Source: JBBROH01 sp038229595
GTDB taxonomy: Bacteria > Chloroflexota > Chloroflexia > QHBQ01
Direction of reading: 5' to 3'
Assembly: GCA_038229595.1 (NCBI GenBank)
Contig: JBBROH010000054.1
Coordinates: 1-21,128, forward strand
Length of the DNA stretch: 21,128 nt
The first letter of the stretch is position 1. The number at the start of each line of letters is the position of its first letter. This document shows positions 1-6,189 of this stretch, piece after piece. The notes below the pieces were generated by a model. The model searched no databases. It was not told the DNA's origin and worked only from the letters and a program-made list of their open reading frames with translations. The translations under genes and the position numbers were made by a program.

Positions 1-109
1 TCGCCTGTGGACGGCTCAACTTGATGCCGAACTGGGCTTTGTAGGCGGCAATCAACTCGTCTACCAGAGCCGCCATCTCGTCGCTGAGGGTTACATTATG
101 TCTATTCAT
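1..109 (-). CDS. Ribbon-helix-helix-like small DNA-binding protein, N-terminal part (runs off the window)
   Basis: Reading leftward from ATG at 109 gives 36 codons open to the window edge. The protein starts MNRHNVTLSDEMAALVDEL and goes on to end KLSRPQA at the edge. A short beta-like stretch (NVTLS) followed by an amphipathic helix is the shape of CopG/Arc-type ribbon-helix-helix regulators, often autoregulators on plasmids. The family call rests on this short N-terminus only. A near-consensus promoter ends about 7 nt before the ATG and no Shine-Dalgarno sequence is seen, so the mRNA may be leaderless. The C-terminus lies outside the window. Confidence 0.6.
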   Translation of the reverse strand, partial: MNRHNVTLSDEMAALVDELIAAYKAQFGIKLSRPQA

Positions 110-115
110 GTAGTA

Positions 116-145
116 ATTATACGTGATTAGCATGGCATTTGTCAA
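116..145 (-). promoter_or_regulatory. Sigma70-type promoter for the leftward ribbon-helix-helix gene
   Basis: On the minus strand TTGACA (145-140) is followed after 18 nt by TATAAT (121-116). Transcription would start at or next to the ATG at 109, which suggests leaderless translation. Both hexamers match the consensus exactly. Confidence 0.7.
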
Positions 146-166
146 GCCTATGTCAGTGCTTATAAG
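139..166 (+). promoter_or_regulatory. Possible divergent promoter for the rightward operon
   Basis: TTGTCA (139-144), 16 nt, TATAAG (161-166). The -35 box shares its bases with the leftward -35 box, because TTGTCAA reads as TTGACAA on the other strand. It would drive the genes from 237 onward, with the hairpin at 192-212 in the leader. The hexamers are weaker than those of the leftward promoter. Confidence 0.4.
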
Positions 167-187
167 CTCTGGCTACGCATAGCGGCT

Positions 188-229
188 GTATCCCCGTCCC
201 TAAAGGGAGGGGTCTTAGCCGCCTAAAAG
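188..229 (+). repeat. Solo IS200/IS605-type end hairpin
   Basis: After GTAT (188-191) a hairpin runs 192-212: CCCC, bulged G, TCCCT, loop AA, AGGGA, GGGG. It is followed by GCCGCCT (218-224), then AAAAG. The arrangement hairpin-GGGG-few nt-CCGYCT-few nt-AG is shared with the left end of the TnpB element at 8313 and with 18390-18437. No transposase or TnpB gene is next to this copy, so it looks like a remnant or a REP/MITE-like element. Confidence 0.5.
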
Positions 230-236
230 GAGATAA

Positions 237-1830
237 ATGGCGGGCCGTTCGTCAACCAGGCTTTGCTGGATGTTCTTGCCCAAGCCTTCGTCAGCGAGAG
301 GCTCCAGCTAGATGAACTGCTTAGTCAGCTAGAAGCGCAGTCAGCTAACTGGTGGTACTGGGATATCTACGAGCATATGCTAAGGGTACGCGAACTCAGC
401 GGCTTGATGCTTGACCGGCTAGTACGGGTGCCAGGCATACCACCCTGGTCTTACGAGACACTAATTGACCATCCAAACGTGCAGACTGAAACCCTGCGCT
501 ACCTGTGCTATCAACGCAAGTTCCCCCACTCAGGTCGAAAGGTTAAGGTAACAGTAGCAGTGATACAAGCAGCCACGTGTCCCGACGAGCTGCGGGTTGA
601 ACTAATAGCGCACAAGAGCAAGTATGTGCGCGATGAGGTCGCTGGTTACTACTTCTTTGCAGACCAGAGGTTTGGTAGTGTAGAGACAACCAGGTGGCAG
701 CAGTTGCCGCCTCACCTGCTGACCAAGTTGCTCCACAAGGTGGCCCACGAAAAAAGGTGGCCCACGAAAAGTCGTCTGACTTGGTTCGACTACGCAAGTT
801 CGCTGCAGGTTGCCCGGCCACTGACATCTCCGACTTGGTACAACTTGCGGCGGGTTGGAACAGCGAAGACAGAAGGTCACGTTGGGTCGCGGAGACGGCA
901 TTGACTAATCCTAGCCTGCCAGTAGCGGTTCAAGAGGAAATAGCTGATAGTTTGAGGCGGGCAGTAGGTTCAGGCTTGTACAGCTTTGAGGACGATCACT
1001 GGCTGACACTGGCGCGGCAACTAAAAGCGAATAGTCAGGTCAGCCAAAGCGATGCGAACAGGGGGCTGGCGACCAGCCTGGACAGCTACTACCAAACCAA
1101 GATGGGGCTGCTACGTGGGCTGCCGGGCGCGGCTGGGGTTGGTGCGGGTGGGATGGTCATAGCTGTTGAGGGTGCCGTGTTGCAGGAGTATGAAGGTAGA
1201 TTTGTAGAACTTACCAGACTATGGCGTAAAGACGGCGGGAGTGTAAGCGTCCTGTTCTGTGAGGGTGCGACCGCAGTGGTTGAGCTTGACGACCTGGGGC
1301 TGATGCTTTACGACGGTGGCGTGTGGCAGCAGGTAGCCCCCAACGACCATGCTCGTTATGAACGTTTGAGTAGGTATTCACCACACCCAGCACCAATGCC
1401 ATTGCCGATCTTGGAGGTGGGTAGTAGTGCGGGCGGGCAGGGCGATTGGCAAGCCGTGTTCATGCTGCGCCCCGACTATGGCTGGGCAGTCGGGGATGGT
1501 GGCAGCACAGCGTGTTACTCCGGTCTCAGTTGGAAGCTGGTAGCCAGTCCGACCGAGTACGACCTTGAGGGAGTGTGGGTGCTGCCTGATGGTACAGCTT
1601 GGGCCTGTGGGCGGGCTGGAACGCTCCTACACCACAACGGTGCTGAATGGTTGCCAGTGAAGTCACCAAGCAAAGACGAGCTGTGGGACATCTACATGGT
1701 AAACGAGGAGGGTGGCTTTGCCAGTAGTGGCAGTAACCTACTGCACTTCGACAAAGGTCGTTGGCGTGCAGGTCTGCCTAGACAAAAGGGCCAACAATCT
1801 TCAGGACAATACGGAAAGGAGTTAGCATGA
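237..1830 (+). pseudogene. HEAT-like repeat plus beta-propeller protein, frameshifted by a 17-bp tandem duplication
   Basis: Two overlapping reading frames (263-904 and 694-1830) are halves of one gene. A perfect 17-bp tandem duplication at 737-770 shifts the frame. Without one copy, 263-1830 reads through as about 516 residues, joined as HKVAHEKSSDLVRLRKF. The N-terminal half has helical HEAT/variant-LRR-like stretches (LIDHPNVQTETLRYLC, ALTNPSLPVAVQEEIAD). The C-terminal 170 residues or so have propeller-like strands (GWAVGDGG, WACGRAGTLLHHNGAEW, LLHFDKGRW). A strong site AAGGAG (227-232) precedes ATG at 237, but that ATG is one base out of frame with the 263 frame. One extra G in the GGG run at 242-244 would give a start MAGPFVNQALLDVL. 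Otherwise the start is TTG 263 or the N-terminus is lost. No enzyme function is recognisable; such repeats usually bind other proteins. Confidence 0.65.
737..770. repeat. Perfect 17-bp tandem duplication
   Basis: The 17 bases at 737-753 are repeated exactly at 754-770 (unit AAGGTGGCCCACGAAAA). Seventeen is not a multiple of three, so two copies break the host gene and one copy restores it. Slippage or recombination between the copies would switch the gene on or off. Confidence 0.95.
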
Positions 1831-1919
1831 AACAAGTGCAAGAAGTAGTCGAACCAAGCTATACACCACTGCCAGTTCACCCACAACCTATCTGGACAGG
1901 CAGTGCTGTCGGTCCGTGA
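1827..1919 (+). CDS. 30-residue peptide, translationally coupled
   Basis: The ATG overlaps the stop of the upstream propeller gene as ATGA (1827-1830) and has AAGGAG about 6 nt upstream (1815-1820), so the start is well supported. The product begins MKQVQEVVEPSYTPLPVHP, is proline-rich and ends GSAVGP. It has no cysteine, membrane segment or domain that I recognise. It opens a run of very small genes leading to a radical SAM enzyme. It might be a modification substrate, a coupling leader or a structural peptide, but nothing in it decides this. Confidence 0.6.
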   Translation: MKQVQEVVEPSYTPLPVHPQPIWTGSAVGP

Positions 1920-1971
1920 GGTGGCACAGGTAGAGCAGAACAGGGCTGAGTAGTTCGGGGGGAGACCACAG

Positions 1972-2166
1972 ATGAACAAGGATCACAAGCCGCAGGTTGT
2001 AGTGGTGACTGAAGAAGGCAACTCTTGGCTGGCTGATGTTCGGGCGACAGCCCGCCTGAAGCTAGCTTACCCAGCAACATCTACCCTGCTCTGCTGTTGC
2101 TGGGGTGGGGAAGAACATATCATGTGGGGATTTGTCGCCTGGAGAGGAGGAGAACTAGCATGGTGA
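1972..2166 (+). CDS. 64-residue protein of unknown function
   Basis: Starts at ATG 1972 after a G-rich ribosome site (GGGGGGAG, 1957-1965) and ends TGA at 2164-2166, overlapping the next gene by seven bases. The N-terminal half looks like a strand followed by a helix (VVVVTEEGNSWLADVRATARL). The second half has a CCCW stretch and several tryptophans. No family is recognised. Support comes from the ribosome site and from coupling to the next gene. The cysteine cluster is odd for this set of proteins. Confidence 0.45.
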   Translation: MNKDHKPQVVVVTEEGNSWLADVRATARLKLAYPATSTLLCCCWGGEEHIMWGFVAWRGGELAW

Positions 2167-2282
2167 ACTATGGGCAAGAAGGCAAGCTGAGATATGGAGC
2201 GGGTGTAGCTGGTTTGGCCGAGAGCGTCACGGTGCGGCGACAAACCCACCTCAAGGGACGGGTCGAAGTCGGCTACCAATAG
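2160..2282 (+). CDS. 40-residue basic peptide of unknown function
   Basis: ATG 2160 has a near-perfect ribosome site (GAGGAGG, 2143-2150) and overlaps the preceding stop. The product begins MVNYGQEGKLRYGAGVAGL and ends KGRVEVGYQ. It is glycine-rich and basic, with no cysteine. It lies just upstream of a ribbon-helix-helix-like gene and a radical SAM gene. A RiPP-precursor role is conceivable but unsupported, because no leader or core motif is recognisable. Confidence 0.5.
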   Translation: MVNYGQEGKLRYGAGVAGLAESVTVRRQTHLKGRVEVGYQ

Positions 2283-2309
2283 TTGCAATCGCAAAGGAAG
2301 GAAAGAACA

Positions 2310-2573
2310 ATGCAGATGAACATCAATGATGAGGATAGCACGGCAGAGTTGCCACGCGTGGTAAAACGACGCACGGTGCGGAAGCTGAAGCATCCGCTGC
2401 CGATTGTACTTACTGGGCCGGAGTACGAACGCTGGCAGGCGGCCAAGCTGGAACTGGGCGTGCGCGAGGATAGTATCGCGTTCGTGCGGCTACTCGACCG
2501 TGCTGGACTGGATCGAAGCGAGGCAACAATCAAAGCTGCCGCCGCTACTGCAACCGAGGTGGCCGATGCTTGA
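2310..2573 (+). CDS. 87-residue ribbon-helix-helix-like protein
   Basis: Start taken at ATG 2310, preceded by AAAGGAAGG (about 2292-2300). An upstream in-frame TTG at 2283 has no such site. After a charged N-terminus comes LPIVLTGPEYERWQAAKLEL and then VREDSIAFVRLLDRAG: a strand and two helices, as in ribbon-helix-helix folds. The gene overlaps the radical SAM start by eight bases (2566-2573), so the two are probably made together. It could be a DNA-binding regulator or a small partner of the enzyme; the fold call is from pattern only. Confidence 0.55.
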   Translation: MQMNINDEDSTAELPRVVKRRTVRKLKHPLPIVLTGPEYERWQAAKLELGVREDSIAFVRLLDRAGLDRSEATIKAAAATATEVADA

Positions 2574-3780
2574 CCTCTACTGGGGCGAGTTTTTGATCAC
2601 CCCGATACCGCTGCACTTGTCGCTGAACTATTGCAGCCACAAGTGCGGCTACTGCTTTGCCAACCTCAACCAACCGGGCAGGCAGGTGGCATTGCAGCCG
2701 ATCATGAACCTGCTGGCTGACTATCAAAAGCGCGACACGCCGGTGGCGAAGCTGTTGACTGCTGGCTACCCGGTTTGTGTCAGCAACCTTGTTGATCCGT
2801 TGGCAACCAGCAACGTGGAAGCCTCCATGCCGATCCTGCGGCTGATGGGCGAACTGGACATCCCCGTGCAAATCCAGACGAAGGGGGGTAAGCAACGTGA
2901 TGTGGATGAACTTCTCTCGTTCCTCCCCCCTTCGGTGTTTTACGTCTCCATTGCAATGACTGACGATAACCTGCGGGCCGCCATCGAACCCAACGCCCCC
3001 ACCATCCCCGACCGGCTGAATCTTCTGCGGCAGTTGTCAGCGCACGGTCACAAGGTCGTGGTCGGCCTCAACCCGCTGGTGCCGGGTTGGTTGCCTGACC
3101 CCCGCCCCTTGCTTGAGCAGGTAAAGGCGGCGGGGGCGACCGGCGTGTGGGTTGAGCGGCTGCACCTCTCGCCCCGGCAGCAAGCGACCATGACCCCCCG
3201 CGAACGGGCTGCTGTTGGTGCAGACCCGCTGGCACGAGCAAGGCTGCGCGGGCCGGACGGGGTTGAACTCAGCCACTTCAACCAGGCCAGAAGCTCGGCG
3301 ACTGACATGGGGCTGGAAGTGTTCAGCATTGGGCAGGGGATTCGTAGCCTGTTCTTCCAGCCCTATGAACAGACTTACCCAACTTTCCCGACCATGCAGG
3401 GTTTCATCAACCTCTGCCATGAAGGGAGCTTCGGCGGCAGGCTGATCACCTTCGCTGACTTCTGTAGCTACTTCGAGCCACGACTACCAGCGTGGAGCGG
3501 CAACATCAACCACTATATCGGCGCGGTGGCGCGGGCAGTCGGGCGCGAGGATCGCGGCGGCGCAAAGTTGCCCAGTCCGGCCAGCTACCGCGACATCCTG
3601 CGTCTAATCTGGTCGGATCGGCGCATCCGGCAGTGTCCCGCCCGCTATGCCTGCTTCGGCTGGGCGTTTGAACGGCAACCATCCGGGCAGAACATCCAGT
3701 TGGTGGATGCGGAAGGGTTGCCCCTGCTTGTGTTCGTCCCGTCCGGGATGGATGACTACTTTGTAGAGTATCGAGGGTGA
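2566..3780 (+). CDS. Radical SAM protein, SplB-like (spore photoproduct lyase superfamily)
   Basis: The start is ATG 2566, inside the end of the previous gene, with GAGGTGG just upstream; this gives 404 residues. Near residue 20 the motif CSHKCGYC (CxxxCxxC) would bind the 4Fe-4S cluster that cleaves S-adenosylmethionine. The next 200 residues follow the COG1533/SplB pattern: SNLVDPLATSNVEA, PVQIQTKGGKQRD, FYVSIAMTDDNLRAAIEPNAP, and VVVGLNPLVPGW. The C-terminal part has further cysteines (INLCHEG, FADFCSYF, QCPARYACFGW) that might bind a second cluster or zinc. The substrate is unknown. DNA, tRNA or a peptide are all possible for distant members, and the small coupled genes upstream are candidate partners or substrates. 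The superfamily call is secure; the function is not. Confidence 0.85.
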   Translation: MLDLYWGEFLITPIPLHLSLNYCSHKCGYCFANLNQPGRQVALQPIMNLLADYQKRDTPVAKLLTAGYPVCVSNLVDPLATSNVEASMPILRLMGELDIPVQIQTKGGKQRDVDELLSFLPPSVFYVSIAMTDDNLRAAIEPNAPTIPDRLNLLRQLSAHGHKVVVGLNPLVPGWLPDPRPLLEQVKAAGATGVWVERLHLSPRQQATMTPRERAAVGADPLARARLRGPDGVELSHFNQARSSATDMGLEVFSIGQGIRSLFFQPYEQTYPTFPTMQGFINLCHEGSFGGRLITFADFCSYFEPRLPAWSGNINHYIGAVARAVGREDRGGAKLPSPASYRDILRLIWSDRRIRQCPARYACFGWAFERQPSGQNIQLVDAEGLPLLVFVPSGMDDYFVEYRG

Positions 3781-3784
3781 TCTT

Positions 3785-5221
3785 ATGGCATCAGCTGGGG
3801 GTAGTTTCAAAAAGGGTGGGGGCATCAAGGTCAGCGGCAGCAAGACCGTTGGCAGTGAGCAGAAGCCGACGGATGAGGCGGTAGGCACCGGCATGATCAC
3901 TGGACCGGAGATGGCTGCGGCCCCATCCGAACTACTGGCAGCGACCGCCAGCTATCAGGATAAGCTGGCTGCCGATGAGCGTACCCTCGCGGGGGTGCTG
4001 AAGCAGGCAAAGGCTGCGGCTGCTGTAGCGTGGGAGCGTGACCCCAGCCTGCTTAGTGACCCACCTTCCTACCAGTTTGGTAGCTATCATTATCCGTTCT
4101 ATGACAGTATTGAGGAGGAACGTTACCAGCGAGCCTATACCGAACATTACAAGTACCTTTTGGCCGAGCGCGATGAGGACGATGACCGCGAGTTCGTGCG
4201 GACGATGTTCGCTGACCGATCATCAGTCGGGGTGTCGGTTGACGAGTCGGCCCGCAATTTGGAACATGATCTGTTTGGTCGCCACCTAGACCCCAGCGAA
4301 TACGCCGATCTGGTCGGTGCGCCCGCCGACTCCCGTGTATGGGTGCGGGAGTCGGGCGACTATGAAGGTACTATTCACATCCGAACCGATCATGCCTTCT
4401 ACGGGGGTCAGGATCGCTACGTCTATCAGCATGAAGGGGAAACTTACCTCTACAACGCCTACTTCCGGTTGGTGGATGACGCGCCGAAGGGGATGGGTAG
4501 CCGGATATTCGCCCGCGAGGTGGAGACCGCAACCGCGCTGGGGCTGACCGCCATTACCGTCAACGCTGCTGGTTCGCGCAACCAACCCGATTGGCAGGGC
4601 TACACGGCGTGGGCCAACCTTGGCTATGATGCTGATTTGCCTAGCAGCCACCGCAACCTGCTTCAGCAACACGCTGATGCTGGGCTAGTGCCGGAGGCGT
4701 GGGCCGAGGCCCGCACCATGAACCAGTTGATCATGGCCGGGGGTCAGGAGTGGTGGAAGCATTATGGCTCCGGCTGGGATGGCGTGTTCACGCTCTCTAA
4801 AGACAGCAGCAGCCAGTACATTTTGCAACGCCAGCTTGCACGGCGGCAGGTGGCCGGGGCCGGATTGGTGCCAGAGAATCCACCACCCGCGCCCCACTAT
4901 GCCCCTTCCTTTGTTGACATTAGGGATGCAACCGGGCCGAGCCGCTATGAACGGGAACGAGATGAGGATTACGACACCCAGAGCCGCATCGTCCGTTACG
5001 CACCCAATGATGCGATCAGCGATGCCGAGGAAGATGACCCCAACTTCGATGACGGTAGTGAGCGGGCCGAGCGTAGGTTTGATAGAGAGTATGTTGAGGA
5101 GTTCCTGACCGACGAAGGGATCGAAGATGCCCGCAAGGAGTATAGCCGCGATTATGCCGTAGCATATGAAAACCGGCGGGAGGAACTTGAACAAAGCGCG
5201 GTTGAGCGGTGGTCGGGGTAG
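3785..5221 (+). CDS. Tagged acidic protein with a GNAT-like domain, probably cut short by an in-frame TAG
   Basis: ATG 3785 lies four bases after the radical SAM stop and gives 478 residues. Residues 1-20 (MASAGGSFKKG, one variable residue, then GIKVSGSK) match the start of the protein at 6190. Around residues 180-300 a GNAT-like pattern is seen: YLYNAYFRLVDDAPKGMGSR, an EVETATALGLTAITVNAAG helix and strand, then GYTAWANLGYDADL. GNAT-like domains of this kind occur in phage and plasmid proteins of unclear activity. The C-terminal third is highly charged with long predicted helices. The TAG at 5219-5221 is followed in the same frame by 279 more open bases of the same character, so the natural protein may reach 5500. 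Enzymatic activity is unproven. Confidence 0.8.
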   Translation: MASAGGSFKKGGGIKVSGSKTVGSEQKPTDEAVGTGMITGPEMAAAPSELLAATASYQDKLAADERTLAGVLKQAKAAAAVAWERDPSLLSDPPSYQFGSYHYPFYDSIEEERYQRAYTEHYKYLLAERDEDDDREFVRTMFADRSSVGVSVDESARNLEHDLFGRHLDPSEYADLVGAPADSRVWVRESGDYEGTIHIRTDHAFYGGQDRYVYQHEGETYLYNAYFRLVDDAPKGMGSRIFAREVETATALGLTAITVNAAGSRNQPDWQGYTAWANLGYDADLPSSHRNLLQQHADAGLVPEAWAEARTMNQLIMAGGQEWWKHYGSGWDGVFTLSKDSSSQYILQRQLARRQVAGAGLVPENPPPAPHYAPSFVDIRDATGPSRYERERDEDYDTQSRIVRYAPNDAISDAEEDDPNFDDGSERAERRFDREYVEEFLTDEGIEDARKEYSRDYAVAYENRREELEQSAVERWSG

Positions 5222-5236
5222 GCTGAGGAGCAGGCT

Positions 5237-5500
5237 GTGACCGAGGCTGAGGAGGCGGCTGCGACTGCGGCAGAGTCTCAGGAATGGGACACCTCCGCTT
5301 ACCAGGCTGCTCGGCAGGCGTGGCGGGACGACCTTGCCGAGGAGGTTGCTCAACTCAGCTATGACTCACAGAGTGCGGTCGAGGATCGGTATATGGATGT
5401 GTTCGTCAGTCGCTTTGAGGAGAGATTGGATCGGTTGCAGCGGGAGTATGCCGCGACCGAAGCGGATGCGGATGATAATGATGATGATGATGATGACTAG
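5237..5500 (+). CDS. Acidic 87-residue segment, likely the C-terminus of the preceding protein
   Basis: This frame begins at GTG 5237 and is the same frame as 3785-5221, separated by one TAG codon and five sense codons (AEEQA). The product is rich in Glu, Asp, Ala and Arg, looks helical (RFEERLDRLQREYA) and ends in a poly-aspartate tail. Composition and helix character continue straight on from the upstream protein, so a recent nonsense mutation or readthrough is likelier than a separate gene. The GTG has a poor purine-rich site (GAGGAG, 5225-5230), so independent translation is possible but weakly supported. Confidence 0.55.
   Translation: MTEAEEAAATAAESQEWDTSAYQAARQAWRDDLAEEVAQLSYDSQSAVEDRYMDVFVSRFEERLDRLQREYAATEADADDNDDDDDD
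5471..5497. repeat. GAT trinucleotide run encoding an Asp-rich tail
   Basis: Nine consecutive GAT-like triplets (one AAT, last GAC) end the acidic coding segment and encode DDNDDDDDD. Such runs vary in copy number by slippage without changing the frame. Confidence 0.85.
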
Positions 5501-5533
5501 CTGGAACCCCAGCCAGAGATCACCCTCGCCTCC

Positions 5534-5562
5534 TTGACAAAGTTACTATAATGTAGTAAAAT
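5534..5562 (+). promoter_or_regulatory. Strong sigma70 promoter with an embedded palindromic operator
   Basis: TTGACA (5534-5539), 17-nt spacer, TAAAAT (5557-5562). A perfect inverted repeat TTACTA-TAATG-TAGTAA (5543-5559) fills most of the spacer and enters the -10 box, as expected for a repressor site. The XRE-type regulator encoded immediately downstream is the obvious candidate to bind it. Confidence 0.75.
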
Positions 5563-5587
5563 AAGGGAGTTAGGGAGGGGCAAGTTC

Positions 5588-5905
5588 ATGACCGACGTGC
5601 CAACAGATAATCCGTTGCGGGCCGCCCGGCTACGGCTGGGGATGACCCTACGCGAAGTGGCGGAGCGGGCCAATGCAGCCGCAATCCGGCGCGGCTGGCA
5701 GTCAAGGCTAAGTATCAGCAACGTCAGCGACCGCGAGCGGGGCAGGCAGAACCTCGGTGATACCCATGCCCAACTGTTGATTGACGCACTCGATCTGCGG
5801 GGTGTGGACAAAGAACCAATGACGGCCATTGAACTGATAGCGCGGGTAGCTCCCGCAAAGAAAGGATCGAGCCATGAGCAACCAGAACGACCAGAACCAG
5901 AGTGA
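5588..5905 (+). CDS. XRE-family helix-turn-helix regulator
   Basis: ATG 5588 follows GGGAGGGG (5573-5580) and gives 105 residues. Residues 7-66 fit a Cro/CI-type HTH: PLRAARLRLGMTLREVAERA, then NVSDRERGRQN in place of the usual IS..E.G...P, then LLIDALDLRG. About eight extra residues (AAIRRGWQ) lie between helices two and three, which is unusual. The tail is Pro/Glu-rich. The gene directly follows a promoter with a palindromic operator, so autoregulation is likely. It overlaps the next gene by 32 bases. Confidence 0.75.
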   Translation: MTDVPTDNPLRAARLRLGMTLREVAERANAAAIRRGWQSRLSISNVSDRERGRQNLGDTHAQLLIDALDLRGVDKEPMTAIELIARVAPAKKGSSHEQPERPEPE

Positions 5906-6146
5906 CAACCAGTTGACTAACCTCACGCCACAGCAGGGGCAGCGGCAGCGTTGGCAGCCGACCGACTTCGCTACGGTGGACGGCGTGCGCTACCCGAAGT
6001 TCCCGGTTGATCCACGCAAGGCTGCTGCCATGCAGGAGCCTGCGCGGGATGGTCAGGTTGCACTGGGCATGGACGTGGCAACCGATATTGAGCGCGAGAG
6101 CGACGACGTGACCGCTGCGGGGGCGGTTGTCGAAGTCCAGCGATAA
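5874..6146 (+). CDS. 90-residue hydrophilic protein of unknown function
   Basis: ATG 5874 follows AAAGGA (5861-5866) and lies inside the end of the XRE gene in another frame. The product begins MSNQNDQNQSDNQLTNLTP, is rich in Gln, Asn and Asp, and has a central WQPTDFATVDGVRYPKFPVD stretch. No membrane segment or cysteine is present. The disordered-looking ends suggest an adaptor or scaffolding role, but nothing specific is recognised. It sits between the regulator and the tagged zinc-motif protein. Confidence 0.65.
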   Translation: MSNQNDQNQSDNQLTNLTPQQGQRQRWQPTDFATVDGVRYPKFPVDPRKAAAMQEPARDGQVALGMDVATDIERESDDVTAAGAVVEVQR

Positions 6147-6189
6147 TATAGTGGTCTGCACTCCACCTAGTTTAGAGAGGGGCCGTTGC

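Noticed and set aside
1827..2282. RiPP precursor peptides for the radical SAM enzyme
   Set aside because: There is no recognisable leader or core motif, no Cys/Thr/Ser-rich core in the 30- and 40-residue peptides, and no peptidase or transporter nearby. It is kept only as a possibility in the findings.
5334..5537. Plus-strand frame ending in a run of methionines
   Set aside because: It is an out-of-frame reading of the GAT repeat that encodes the poly-Asp tail.
5534..5554. TTGACA followed closely by TATAAT (5547-5552)
   Set aside because: The spacing is only 7 nt, too short for a sigma70 promoter. The TAAAAT box at 5557 with a 17-nt spacer is the sound choice.
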